From the NCBI GenBank assembly GCA_019802505.1, contig JAFMOC010000076.1:1657001-1721000 (forward strand): a stretch of DNA of 64,000 bases. The letters run 5' to 3'. Within the stretch, counting starts at the first letter, position 1, and each line of letters opens with the position of its first letter. Below, one piece after another: positions 22,214 to 34,314 of the stretch. The position numbers and the translations under genes were made by a program. The notes beneath the pieces are model-generated. The model ran no database searches, was not told the DNA's origin, and saw only the letters and a program-made list of their open reading frames with translations. The stretch comes from Corydoras sp. C115. Lineage: Eukaryota > Chordata > Actinopteri > Siluriformes > Callichthyidae.

Positions 22214-25200
22214 GATCTTTTTAACATTACTTTGGCTAAAGCTGCGTACTTTTACGCTGTGCACATGTGCGCGTCAATCCCCCGCTCCCCTGCGGTGTGC
22301 TGCTATTGATACGCTAATGCATTAATCAAGTCCAACCCCTGAATTTAAATACCAGCTTTCAGGCTGCAAACCAGAAAGCAAGTTTTCAAATGAATGTACT
22401 AAAACAGCACTTAATCATTATTATTCATTATGTGCGTGCTGGCGTCGGGTTGTGCTGTATATTAAATAGCTAATATTTAAAAGCCTAAACCATATCACAG
22501 TGTAAGCCTGGGAGCCAGCGTTTCTGAACATGTAGAAGAGGGAGAGGACCAACCACTTAGCGACAGACACATTTATGCTGTATTTATACTTGAGTTTTCT
22601 CACCAAGTTGTGAAATGATATAAAATATTGGGGATTTTCACTCTGACACTTTAACACTGGCTTCCCTGGACTCTTGAAATTCTGAAATTAATCTACAACC
22701 AAAAAATTGGAAGAGGGAAATCTTGTGAATGCAACAAGGCACTTTTTTAGAAGCCACTTTGTCAGCAGCAAAGGCATGCTGGCATTGCTCTGACCACTGG
22801 ACTGAATCTAATTCCCATTTTTAGTAAGACTGGTAAACATAGTGGTAAAGTCTAAAGCCTGTTTAAACCAGCAAAATCACCAAAAACAACAGAGGTGCTT
22901 TCCTTCGTTCCGTATTGATGTGCATCTATGTTTCCATGTCTCTAGTAAAAGCCTTTACTATATTTAAAACCTGCCAAAAGCACAAATTCAGCTGGGTGTA
23001 GCTGTGAGATCAGACCAAATTAAAACTCTATGACAGATGCTGCATATACCACTGGAGGTCATTTACATAGGTTATGCCATATACATATTATATATAAATA
23101 TTTAAAGAATTCACTCCATGGGACACTGAAATGATCCTGCATATTAAAGACCTAATAAAAAGTAGATTTTTTTTAAATTAATATAATTTAATTATATAGA
23201 AATATTACCTGGGTGACATAGTAAACTGTTTTTAAAAGTCACCTTACAGCAAAAAAAAAAAGATTGGGATATTTTTATTTGAGTTTCCCTTTTTTCTTTA
23301 CTTAAAAAAATTATTTCCGTAATAAAATATATCACCATTTTTCCAATTTTCTATAGTATGAAAGTATGAAAGGTCCGTTGAAATGCACACAAGTTCTAGA
23401 ATGTGCACAGATATCAAAAAAGATGTATAGTAAGTAACAAGTGTGTGGTGGATGTAGCTTATCAGGTCCACATGGTGCAGTCATTTGAAGACAGTCTGTA
23501 AATGCATGTCTATGTTTACTATGTTATAATCATTCTTAAGACACACTGAAGTCAGGCGAGTGAATAACACACATAAAATCACTTCAGTGGCATACTTCAG
23601 CCGTACTAAAATGCTTTATGGTTTGAATATCCATCTCACATATTGGTGTTTCTGGCATTCTTAATCCTGTACATAAGAAAACCCTCTGGAATCCTGGACA
23701 GGTTGTACTTTGGCTAACCAGATAAATGACCTGGTTTCACAGTGGACTAAATGCCACAATTTTTTATGTTGTTTGTATTTGTATGCAGCTTTTAAGGTCC
23801 AAAAAAACTTCCTGGAAAAAAATAGGATGTCTTGTTGACATGCTATATGCAGAAATGAAAGTTAAATGAAGGGTTGTTGAGCCAGTGATCTCATACTGCA
23901 GTGACTGAGGCACACAGGGACATGGGACTGGTTCAGAAAGGTAAAAATATTGAGAAGTTACCACTAATTAACCCCAAAAATTCTCCACCCTGATTATTCT
24001 CTCATATTACAACCTTCACTAACCACCCCCTTTGCCACATTCTCTTGACAGCCTTCTCACATGACATACTATTAATACTGCAAAACCGTATTTATGTTTA
24101 AGTGGGTGTAATTGATGAACACATTGCAACAGACAATATGCCACATTACATGTACCACAAATAATGAGAATGTCTGTATTTAATCAACTCTGTTCAGTAT
24201 GGAAAGTCTAAAAGCTTACTGGTGATCAAATATTGACTTGCTCTTTAAGTAAGTTTCTGTGTTGCTGCATTTGCTTCCAGGGATTCACTGTTATTTAATA
24301 AAACATTGTAATTACATTAGCAAAACTGGAACCCATTATATATTTTAGTAAAGTATTTTTTTGGGTTGCAGTGCATCTCCATGTTTTAAGGGTCAAGAAA
24401 ATGTCTTTTAGATGAAATACAACACTGATGTTAAATTATAGATTCATTTTCATAGCTTTCCTATCATGGTGACATTACCACTGTAAGAAGGCCTTCTGTA
24501 AAAAACTAAATAAAATAAAAGATACAGGTACACAACTGTTTAAGAGAATGAATCCATCATGTAATTTGAGACTATATACTGGTTCACAGATGCGTGATTT
24601 CTTAAGTGAAGAAATTACAGTCTAAAAAGACATAACATATGTAGAGATTCCACTGAATATCGATATAAATCTACAATTTGTCTGTTAAGCTATAGTAATT
24701 TAAAGATTAATGTAAATAAAACAAATATTTTGATATTGCTATAGTATATAATTAGTATAAAATAACATCATGGTGAATTAGAGTAAATTATTATTTTTAT
24801 TTTAATATTACATTTAATGTAATATTACATTACATTTTTACATTGAAAAAATTATAATTTAAATTTACTAAGAAAATATAAGATGTGTTTCAAATTACGA
24901 CAATAAAATGTATGTTATATAAAAAATACATAATATAATGATAAAATTTGCATATTCAACATTTTTCACTGCATGTACCATATTTTTTGTGTTAAAAGAA
25001 CCAGACAAATTTTGGGTCAGATTATGTCTCTAGGTCAGCACAAAAGACTGAGTTAAGTGAAAACTAAGAGAACTGAAACCTAACAGGGACAGATAAAAAG
25101 GCGGAACTGGCACAATGTAAATTTACACAACAGACTGCTGCCAATGTCACTGTGAACCAGGTGGGTCAATAAACAGAACTCTCCAAATGACAGTACACAG

Positions 25201-28200
25201 ATCATGTTAAAATGTTCATTAACTTTTTTCCCACTCTATCCAAGCTTATTCAAGGTGACCTTTGGTTTCCAAAATAATTTACACTTTGAAGTCTGGCATA
25301 TAGCAGATCGATGGGGTGCCATGGCAAAGTATTTGGCATCTGCTCATCTTGTTGGACTTTCTTTTTCAAAATTTGAATTCTACTTGTCCATCTTTAAGTC
25401 ACAGTAAGTGAAAGTGATGAGATAGACAATAAAAAAAAATCTCCTCAGACCTTTCACATCAACAAGGTATTTTGGTCCATACAACTGCCACTCACTGGAT
25501 TTTTTTTTTTTTTAAATTAGTGCATACAAATCCCAGTGGTCTGTATTTGTATATAGCAGATGATGGATGTAGTGGCATGGCAAAGTATTTGGCACCTTAT
25601 AGTGAGAGAGTGAGAGATTCATAGATATAGACTGAATGACCAAAAATCCCTTTGGATTTTTTGGAAACCCCAACCATGCTGCTGCTGCCACTGTTAAGAC
25701 TTGTATATGCACATGATTCAAATAATTTTGGTGCCGGAGGGCAGCATTTTAGAGGTGTTTTAAATTAAAATGTATTTAAATGCTTAAGTACTTTGAGGAA
25801 TCTTTAAGTTAAACCCAAAGCTTTTTACAAGCCCATAAAAAGGTTCATTTGCAGTTTCAAACTGTTAAACTTTTTTATATTTTCACTTAACAAATCAATG
25901 TACTAAAGGGTTTTATTTGAAACTTTACAATTGCTATGCTAGGAGATTAGCTATTTACCTAAACCAACTGTTTCATACAATTAAATTATTTAAAATCTTT
26001 TTTAAATCTTTTTAATCTTATTTTAAAATGATAAAGAATTAAAAATTTTAGGCTAAAGTTTTACAAATCTAAAGACTAAGTTTTACAATATGCACATATG
26101 CTATGCTATGTATGTCATGGTGGTTAAATGAATATGTCATAGTGAGTCATAAGTAGGAAAGTGCAGGGGGAGTGTCAATTGCGTGGACATCTATAAATGT
26201 AGTGAAGTGTTTAATGTTCTAATGGCGTGTGTGTGTGTGTGTGTGTGTGTGTGTCCTCTAGAGTGTGTTTAATGTGTTAATGGTTGCTGGTTAACCATCC
26301 GTTGCAAAGATAGTGACTCACTTCTACTCAGTGACAAGCTCTGCTGCTGCTACATCCCAGGAATTAAAGTCCTTAGGTTGGTCACACTTAAAAAATAAGA
26401 ATCTTTCCTTAAGCTGATCATGTGAAATGATGAGATGATCTTATTTTACACATTAATAATACATTGGATTGCTAATTAGTTGTGAGTCTGAAAAAAATTA
26501 ATGACGCTTTAAAAGAAGATGTGATATGTCAACACTGTTTGCATATGTATTTGTATGACTGGAAATGAGCGGATGTTGTCATACACCTACGCTCATGTTT
26601 ATTACGTTCTTTTTCGACATTATTCTTGCTTCCTGACAGACAGCCATCCCTCACCATCTGGCTTGACTAGTTTAGCACATTTATTCACAATCTTGTATAA
26701 ATGCTGGTCACAGATGTTTTTTATTTACACACAGATGTCATGATTACAGGAGAGCCTTTCGCTTCTATGTTGAATATAGTAGTGTTTGTTTGGTTATGAT
26801 GATTTCCGCCAGTTCCTCCTCCATGTAAAGTGAAACCTTTGATTAAAGTTTTATACACATTAGACATGAATTAACCAATCAGAATTAGAACAGTACTACT
26901 GGTTATATTAAGACAGTTTGTGGTTTGGTATGTTCGGTGGCTTCGTTATGTGAATCATTTTTGTAAACTGCCAATAGATGTGATTTAGGCATGTCAGCGC
27001 TGTGTCTAGTAGATACTAAGAAACTTACCAGTTTATTCATGACACCCTATAGGATGTCTTTAAACTCATACAATAATTATAAAAAGTGCTATAAACTTAC
27101 CTTAGATAGCTCATTGTTACTGCCACTTGCTGCTGCTGAAACTGAAGGTTAAAATGTAGAGATATAATCTTAATAAACATATTGATCCAACACATGAGTC
27201 TGTTAACTTAACTTTGATATTTCTCTCACACACACAGATCAATATCAAGGCATATTCCCCAGTAAACGGATTCTAACAAGACCGATGGTGCTTTATATAA
27301 CTTGAGTTTTAGAAGAAAAAAGACATTTAAAAAGTGTACATACATTTAGCTTTCTAAAGTCTGATGGTAAACGAGGCACAGGGTAATGTTTAAGAGTCTA
27401 AATGTCTCAGTATGCTTAGATACACATTTAGAACATTTTCTGTTTCTTCTGCATTTAGAGTTTGTTTTTTTTTAATGCTGGGCATCAACCTACTCTTCAA
27501 GAAAATGCAATCATGCACCTTCAAGTTCAAGAAGCATGCAATCAGATTACAAAACTTTTTGTAATCTGTCATAGCTGCCTTAGTCACTCACAGTCACTAA
27601 TTCTTTTAGGGTTTAGCAGCAAATTCTAAGCAATTCTACACATATTAATTCCCTAAACAAATACAGTGATACAGACATGAACTATGAAAAACTCTAATTG
27701 TCATTAATCTTAGAGTTTACTTTAATTTAGTTTATCTTAGTTTTTTAGTTTAGTTTGTACCTATCAGCATGGCTTCGGAATGTAGTATTTAAACCTGGGA
27801 GCTTTTTTCTGTAAGGAGGAAGCGCTAATCACCACTGTGCCGTTTTGACGTTGTAGGAAATACTGACAAAAAAGTAACCCAGAGTAACTTGCTGAAGCTA
27901 TGTCTTTGGGTTTACCCTTCGTAATGCAAAAGTACAATGAACAGTAAAAACTACACTCTCTGGATGAGTCAGATCAACCTGCACTAGAGATCAGAAAGAT
28001 GGGGGAGATTCCTTATTTCATTCTGTTAATCACACAGACTGTAGTCAGCACTTCCTATTCTTTAGAGTTCTTCTTTACTTCAGTATTTCATAATCAAATT
28101 CAACTGTAAAATTCAACAAGATGTTTATTTAATAACTGCTGAAACTGGCTCTTTAATCCCATACTCAACCTACTTTATATATTGCAAAAGACAAATGTGT

Positions 28201-28965
28201 TTTACAAGACACTCTCAGATTATTATCATATTTCTTAATTTCATAATCCAAGTCCATCGCCCTTATTCACCACACAAGGTTTTGTAATGTTAAATGGTTG
28301 TCTATGTGCAAGAAGGTTTCCCCACAGGATAAGTCACTATTCTTGTCACTATTGTGACAAGCTTTATTTGACAGTAGATTTACCTTATGCCATAATATCA
28401 GTTAATTTTATGTTAAAAATCTAAGAAGACAATTTACCTCTTGTGTTTTATTAGTACTTGTGAGGCTTATATAGAATGATTCAATCAAATTCAGTCTGAA
28501 CTAAAGACAATTACTAATTGTGTTTTTCATTTTGTTAATTGAAAATCACACAAATTATTTAAAATTAAATCATCCCAATACAACAATTTACAATTTGTGA
28601 GCATTAGGACATTCCCCCTTTTGTTGTAATAACAATGTGCACTTGGACTGCATGTTTGTGCAAGATCTGACAATCCATGTTATCCTGTTTTATTTCCCAA
28701 TATTCCAAAAAGTATCTTGTTACTTACTGAATTATAAGCAGTCTCTTCCTTTAAATGTAATATTTAGGTCAGAAGTTCTTCAAGTTGTTTAAATGTGGAT
28801 TTTGGTTCATAATCCCAATTAAATAAACTAATAACTGTGTTAAATTCAAGGAAATATATTAACTATTTAATGTAATTTTAAAATACTGCTTTGTACTGTT
28901 GCCCAGCAATGCATTGGTGCCCTGTCCTAAGCGTACATTTAAATACAAATTTAAATACAATCAAG
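22214..28965. other. Intergenic DNA, MAN1A2-TENT5C
   Basis: AT-rich sequence with no supported gene. It holds a GT microsatellite at 26226-26254 and small AT palindromes (near 24805-24835, taatattaca..tgtaatatta). A GC-richer, CpG-containing patch at about 22230-22390 has a TAATGCATTAAT-type core. Short ORFs have no recognisable domain. Distal regulatory elements may be present but cannot be called from one sequence. Confidence 0.6.
26226..26254. repeat. (GT)n microsatellite
   Basis: About fourteen GT units, intergenic. Confidence 0.9.
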
Positions 28966-29190
28966 TATCAAGTCAATTGAGTTCTCCAAATTGCCCCATA
29001 TAGAGTGTGTATGTGTGCGTGAGTGTGTGCACAGCGATAGATGGACAGGCGCCCTGTCCTGGGTGTATCTGCCCGGCGCCCGAAACGTCCTCCTCTGGAT
29101 GGGCATGGGGAACCACCCCCCCCCCCCCCCCCCCGTAACCCTAACATAGGATAAAGCAACAGATAATGGATGGATGGATGGATGGATGGA
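28966..29190 (+). repeat. 5'-truncated SINE opening a tandem array
   Basis: The 3' half of the DANA/mermaid-like SINE, from atcaagtcaattgagttctc to the (GGAT)n tail, including a run of 19 C at 29116-29134. The tRNA head is absent. It is followed immediately by the 120-base spacer that repeats downstream. Confidence 0.88.
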
Positions 29191-29312
29191 TAACTTTAAC
29201 TAAAAAGCAATGCTACAGCTTTAAATGATAAACAACCTGTGTGAAACTGTGATGTGGACATTTATAGGGGTAGATCATTCATTTCTCTTTACCAAACTGA
29301 ACATGGCGGGTG

Positions 29313-29683
29313 GGCGGCACAGTGGCTTAGTGGTTAGCATGTTCGCCTTTCAGCGCCAGGGATTCCCGGTTTGAATCCCTATCTGGGTGGAGTTTTCATG
29401 TTCTCCCCGTGTCCGCGTGGGTTTCCTCCGGGTTCTCCGGTTTCCTCCCACAGTCCAAAAACATGGATCAAGTCAATTGAGTTCTCCAAATTGCCCCATA
29501 TAGAGTGTGTATGTGTGAGTGAGTGTGTGCCCAGCGATGGATGGACAGGCGTCCTGTCCTGGGTCTATCTGCCCCGCGCCCGCAACGTTCTCCCCTGGAT
29601 GGGCATGGGGAACCCCCCCCCCCCCCCCCCCCGCAACCCTAATATAGGATAAAGTAAGTGGCAGATAATGGATGGACGGATGG
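29313..29683 (+). repeat. DANA/mermaid-like SINE inside the tandem array, copy A
   Basis: Complete from gggcggcacagtggcttagt to the ggatggacggatgg tail. The A-box tggcttagtgg and a B-box variant ggtttgaatcc are visible. It contains a 20-base C run at 29613-29632. Confidence 0.9.
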
Positions 29684-29815
29684 ATAACTTTAACTAAAAA
29701 GCAATGCTACAGCTTTAAATGATAAACAACCTGTGTGAAACTGTGATGTGGACATGTATAGATGTATAGGGGTAGATCATTCATTTCTCTTTACCAAACT
29801 TAATATGGCGGGTGG

Positions 29816-30162
29816 GCGGCACGGTGGCTTAGTGGTTAGCACATTCGCCTCTCAGCGCTAGGGATTCCCGGTTTGAATCCCCATCTGGGTGGAGTTTCCA
29901 TGTTCTCCCCATGTCCGTGTGGGTTTCCTCCGCGTTCTCCGGTTTCCTCCCACAGTCCAAAAACATGGATCAAGTCAATTGAGTTCTCCAAATTTCTCCA
30001 TATAGAGTATGTCTGTGTGAGTGAGTGTGTGCCCAGCGTCCTGCCCTGGGTGTATCTGCCCAGCGCCTGAAAGGTTCTCCCCTGGATGGGCATGTGGAAC
30101 CATTCCCCCCCCCCTCCGACCCTAATATAGGATAAAGCGGGAGATAACGGATGGACGGATGG
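29816..30162 (+). repeat. DANA/mermaid-like SINE inside the tandem array, copy B
   Basis: Complete copy, again with B-box variant ggtttgaatcc, which supports common descent with copy A. It lacks about 20 bases around the 'gatggattggcgcc' block and has a shorter C run. Confidence 0.9.
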
Positions 30163-30283
30163 ATAACTTTAACTAAAAAGCAATGCTACAGCTTTAAATG
30201 ATAAACAACCTGTGTGAAACTGTGATGTGGACATGTATAGGGGTAGATCATTCATTTCTTTTACCAAACTGAATATGGCATGT

Positions 30284-31300
30284 ATCCTAATAGTGTGCTG
30301 CTGAATCCAGCGTGCGTTTAAGCCTTTGCAGCATACGGTGTGAGTGGTCCTCAGGCTGCTCGGGCGTTTGGAATGCTGGGGTTTTCAGATGTAAACAGTA
30401 CAGAGATGCAGCACGAGGCCATCACTACCTACCGTTCAAATGAAGCACAGCTACTACGCGAGTGCTTAACGGGCAGCTTAGCCAATCACAGCGCGTTAAT
30501 CTTGGGGCTCGGGGGGATGGAGGCAGTGGGATCGGATGATGTTTAAATTAAAACAGCGCAGGTAATTATATAAAAAATAAAGGCGACGCGCGGTCCTGTC
30601 GGAGTGCGTAGTGGGAACGCGTTTGGAACATTTAGTGCGCTCTGGAGGAAGGTGGAGCGGATAGGCTTGTGTTTTTACCCAGTGAGCATTTCGGCCTATA
30701 AGAAGGCGGTGCAGCGCGCTGGGTCCTCGCAGAAGCGCTGTGAGAGTTTGGAGCGTTGGAACTTTTGGAACTGTCGGTCACAGCGCAGTGAGTGGATGGA
30801 GCAGTCTGTACTAAACTTTCTTTAACATCCCTGCCCTGTCCTGTCCTTCTAAGTCGCTGGCTGCTTCGAGAGGATTCGCAGTTCATACCAGGTTGGATCT
30901 TCGTATTTCACGTTGGCGTCTGTTCGGAGCGTGGCGTTTGCGCTGTCTGTCAAATTAGCATTACTTTAAGTTTCGGCGTTAAATGTTGCCCTGATTTACG
31001 TCGACTCGCTCAATTGCAGCAAGTCGCACTAGATTTGTTGAACTTCTCGTTTATTAAAAGCCAAATCACGTGGCGTCTCTGAAGTTGCCGTTGCGCAGTG
31101 GCGCTCCAGCTGAAACGACTAGAGGATCATCTGTTAACAGCTGTTTTTGGCTTCCATATGTGTTTCCATCCACGGCGCAAAGAAACGTTCGCTCTCTGCG
31201 TTTTTGCAGTTGGTAGAAGTTGGATTGGAAGCTGGAGGAGTGGAGCTGTACATTTAGTTCGAACGTCCTCGGAAAGCACGTTTCAGCAAACCACTGTTTT
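30284..31300 (+). promoter_or_regulatory. TENT5C: TENT5C CpG-rich promoter and first-exon region
   Basis: CpG density and GC content rise sharply compared with the flanks (for example ggcgacgcgcggtcctgtcg). Two TATA-like boxes are visible: TATAAAAA at 30569-30576 and TATAAGAAG at 30697-30705. Transcription is therefore expected near 30600 and/or 30730. Possible 5'UTR donors are GCA|GTGAGT near 30795 and CAG|GTTGGA near 30890. Exact start and donor are not determined. Confidence 0.6.
30697..30705 (+). promoter_or_regulatory. TENT5C: Candidate TATA box
   Basis: TATAAGAAG flanked by GC-rich sequence (cggcc before, gcggtgc after), the better-looking of two TATA-like motifs. An alternative TATAAAAA is at 30569-30576. 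Confidence 0.45.
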
Positions 31301-31476
31301 TTTTTTTGCGCTGTGGTTCCTTTTAGTTTCCTAAGTAATTTAGTTTTCCGCTGATGTACAGTACGTGGGCTGGGGGAACTTAAAAGTAAAGAGCAGTTTT
31401 GTGAACGGATAGTGGCTGTCGGGTTGTGAATTGTTCGCACAAGCTGCTTGGCCTTTCTGGAAATCGCTGGTGGGGG

Positions 31477-31527
<51 letters not shown>
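31477..31527. repeat. (GT)n microsatellite in TENT5C 5' intron
   Basis: About 24 GT units followed by a G run, between the promoter region and the coding exon. Confidence 0.93.
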
Positions 31528-31534
<7 letters not shown>

Positions 31535-31904
31535 GGGGGGGGGAGTAGAGATCATATTCTTTTTCTCATTGCGTCGCTCAGTTCCAAAGTTTACATGTTT
31601 ATCTCCTTTAAGTGCTGTACGCTGTCCAAGCGATTTCTGTTCATCCTAATACCTTTCGATATGTTATCACCACTGCGGAATCCTCAGCTTGTTGACTCAA
31701 TACTTTGGAGCTTCTTATGTTTGGTTGAACTATTTCAGCTGCTGGCGAGACTACATAGTTGTCACGTTAATCACAGGGCTGATGGCTATTTGCTATGTGA
31801 ACAGGGATCAACACAATATTAATATGGCAGAAAATTCTATGACCTAGTCAGTCTGTGGGACTGGCTTAATGGTAGGTGTGGACTCTTGGTAAATGACCTC
31901 TACT

Positions 31905-31914
31905 TTTATTTCAG
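31905..31914 (+). other. TENT5C: Splice acceptor of the TENT5C coding exon
   Basis: cttttatttcag-type acceptor ends at 31914, 22 bases before the start codon. This implies that a noncoding 5' exon lies upstream, as in other vertebrate TENT5C genes. Confidence 0.75.
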
Positions 31915-31936
31915 TTTCTCTGAGGAAACCACTACC

Positions 31937-33103
31937 ATGACGGACATGTCGGAGGCCTCATCCAGCAGCGAGAGTAAGGCCTACAGTGTGCTCTCCTGGG
32001 AGCAGGTGGATCGACTGAACGAGGTTTTGTGTGAGCCAGTGCCAGTCCATGGCCGGGGCAACTTTCCCACGCTGGAGGTCCGGCTGAAGGACATTGTGAA
32101 GATGGTGCGCAACCAGCTGGAGCAAAGGGATATTAAAGTCAAAGACATCCGCTTGAATGGCTCCACAGCCAGTCATGTTCTGGTCAAGGACATTGGTTGG
32201 AGCTACAAAGATCTGGACATAATCTTCAGGATTAATCTTCCTCAGGAAGCAGATTTCCAGCTCATCAAAGATGTGGTACTGGGCACTTTGTTGGATTTTC
32301 TGCCTGAAGGGGTAAACAAGGAGAAGATCACACACATGACCCTGAAGGAGGCCTATGTGCAGAAACTCGTCAAAGTGTACACAGGACAGGACCGCTGGTC
32401 TCTCATTTCCCTGTCCAACAACTATGGGCGTAACGTGGAGTTCAAGTTCGTAGACTCGATCCGCAGGCAGTTTGAGTTCAGCGTGGACTCCTTCCACATC
32501 ATTTTGGATTCTGTGCTATCTTTTTATGATGACTCAATAAAGGCCATGTCTAAGTATGTCCATCCCAATGTGGTAGCAGAGAGTGTGTACGGTGACTTTC
32601 CTGAGGCTCTAGACCACCTCAAGAACAAGTTGATCGCCACTAAAAGACCGGAGGAGATTCGTGGGGGTGGCTTGCTGAAATACTGTAACCTGCTGGTTCG
32701 AGACTTCAGGCCCATAGATGAGGAGGAGTTCAAAGCGCTGGAGCGCTATATGTGCTCTCGGTTTTTCATCGACTTTCCCGACATTGGCGAGCAGCAGAGG
32801 AAACTCGAAGCCTACCTGCAGAGTCACTTTGTGGGTGAGGAAAAGAGCAAGTATGACTACCTTTTGATCCTGCGACGGGTGGTGAACGAGAGCACGGTCT
32901 GCCTCATGAACCATGAGAGGAAACAGACGCTCGACCTTATATCTTTCACAGCTTTCAGGGTGCTCGCAGAACAGAATGCCATACCGGATGCATCCAGTGT
33001 GACCTGTTATTACCAGCCTGCACCTTATGTCAGAGACCTAAACTTCAGTAACTATGTGGCTCCTTGTAACCAGTCCATTCCAACATGGCTGCAATGTAAA
33101 TGA
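31937..33103 (+). CDS. TENT5C: Terminal nucleotidyltransferase 5C (non-canonical poly(A) polymerase)
   Basis: Encodes 388 aa in one exon; the mammalian protein is about 390. TENT5 enzymes add poly(A) to mRNAs, notably those of secreted proteins at the ER. The nucleotidyltransferase signature is present: RLNGSTASHVLVKD (Gly75-Ser76) followed by YKDLDIIF with the metal-binding pair Asp92 and Asp94. Further family blocks are KLVKVYTGQDRWSLISLSNN, FVDSIRRQFEFSVDSFHIIL, EEIRGGGLLKY, RRVVNESTVCLMNHERKQTL and VTCYYQPAPYVRD. The start is the ATG in ctaccATGacg after acceptor tttatttcag (exon begins 31915); the longer upstream in-frame reading runs through the intron. TENT5C rather than TENT5A/B/D is chosen because of the MAN1A2 and GDAP2 neighbours. 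No disruption is seen. Confidence 0.95.
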   Translation: MTDMSEASSSSESKAYSVLSWEQVDRLNEVLCEPVPVHGRGNFPTLEVRLKDIVKMVRNQLEQRDIKVKDIRLNGSTASHVLVKDIGWSYKDLDIIFRINLPQEADFQLIKDVVLGTLLDFLPEGVNKEKITHMTLKEAYVQKLVKVYTGQDRWSLISLSNNYGRNVEFKFVDSIRRQFEFSVDSFHIILDSVLSFYDDSIKAMSKYVHPNVVAESVYGDFPEALDHLKNKLIATKRPEEIRGGGLLKYCNLLVRDFRPIDEEEFKALERYMCSRFFIDFPDIGEQQRKLEAYLQSHFVGEEKSKYDYLLILRRVVNESTVCLMNHERKQTLDLISFTAFRVLAEQNAIPDASSVTCYYQPAPYVRDLNFSNYVAPCNQSIPTWLQCK

Positions 33104-33650
33104 AACCCCAAACTAAAGATGCTTATTAATGAAGGAGAAAATAGACCAGATATGCTATTTCCCCCAGTGTGGGTGTAAAGGATATTTAAAATGACAATAT
33201 ATTTTTCCCCCTCTATTTCTTTGCTTTTTTTCCCCTCTCTCTCTCTTCTTTTTCATTTTTTTTGGGAGGGGGGAAACACACCATAATTGTCAGTGTCGAG
33301 ACCTTTTGAGCCAAAGTGATGGTTTCTGTTGCTTTGGTTGTGTATTGAAATATTCTGCGAACATTTCTTGACTTGTCCTTTGTTCTATTTGTGTCCTTAT
33401 TCTGAGGAACTGACTTTTTGCCAACTGAATTTTTTTATTGTTCATTAATGCCTCTATAATGTAGCAGTTAAAATACTTAGGTCTATTTTGGTAAGAGCAG
33501 TTTATTGGGGGACAGTGTTGCTACTACTTGTGGTTAAGAAATGCAAAAAAGTAATTAAAAAACCCTTAAAATTGTATATAAAACCAAAAAAATTAAAATA
33601 TATTTCGGGTGATGGCACAGGCTTATACTGCAAGATGTGCAATGAGTTGT

Positions 33651-33681
<31 letters not shown>

Positions 33682-34223
33682 CTTCTTCTCTTTTCTCCTT
33701 TCCTCTCCTTTTCCCCGTTTCTTTCTTTCTTTTCACCACTCTGAGCTAGTATTATCCATGGGAGTTTCAGCTTGATGAGCATTTTAACTTTGTGTTCCTC
33801 AGCTAACCATAATCATAGTTCTAGTGAGATAAAGAAAGCTAATAATGGGGTAAGTGTTGGAACAGCATTCAGCCCATGAAGTGCTTCGAGTTTAGGCATT
33901 CTTTACAAAACGTTAATGTAAAAACATTTTTAGTGTTGTGAGGAAATCCATCTATATCTGCCATCTGTAAACTTGTTCAGTCGTGCGTTTCACTGGTAAC
34001 GTGAATTCCACCATGTCCTGGCAAGTTCATTAGAACTTTCCTTTTTTCACAGTACTCAGCATGTTGCAGGTATCATTTTTATAAGCCTTACAAGCTGTTC
34101 TCTGGTACAAAGGGATAATGGGAGGTTGTGTTCAGTAAGAGGACTGGTCAGTTTTTGCTGAGTGGGAATTTTGTGCTCTTACTTTAGAATTACATTTTTT
34201 TTGTGTGTAAAAAAAAAAAAAAC

Positions 34224-34225
<2 letters not shown>

Positions 34226-34310
<85 letters not shown>
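34226..34310. repeat. (TA)n microsatellite in TENT5C 3'UTR
   Basis: About 42 uninterrupted TA units, preceded by a run of A. In RNA it would be (UA)n, which can self-pair. Confidence 0.95.

Positions 34311-34314
<4 letters not shown>

Larger units (their letters stand above)
29191..30283 (+). repeat. Tandem array of spacer + SINE units (about 480-490 bp period)
   Basis: The spacer starting taactttaactaaaaagcaa occurs at 29191, 29684 and 30163. Each copy includes ctacagctttaaatgataaa, 'caacctgtgtgaaactgtga' and ggtagatcattcatttct. Full SINE copies (29313-29683 and 29816-30162) lie between them. The copies are very similar, so the duplication is recent. It ends at 30283, where the TENT5C upstream CpG-rich region begins. 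Confidence 0.9.

Noticed and set aside
24800..24840. AT palindrome taatattaca..tgtaatatta
   Set aside because: Expected by chance in very AT-rich DNA; only about 11-base arms.
31886..31936. Upstream in-frame Met extending TENT5C by 17 residues
   Set aside because: The extension crosses a good splice acceptor (ttatttcag at 31914) and would translate intron sequence; family members start near the ATG at 31937.
31958..32497. 179-aa ORF on the minus strand
   Set aside because: It is antisense to the TENT5C coding exon and has no recognisable domain; a codon-bias shadow of a real gene.
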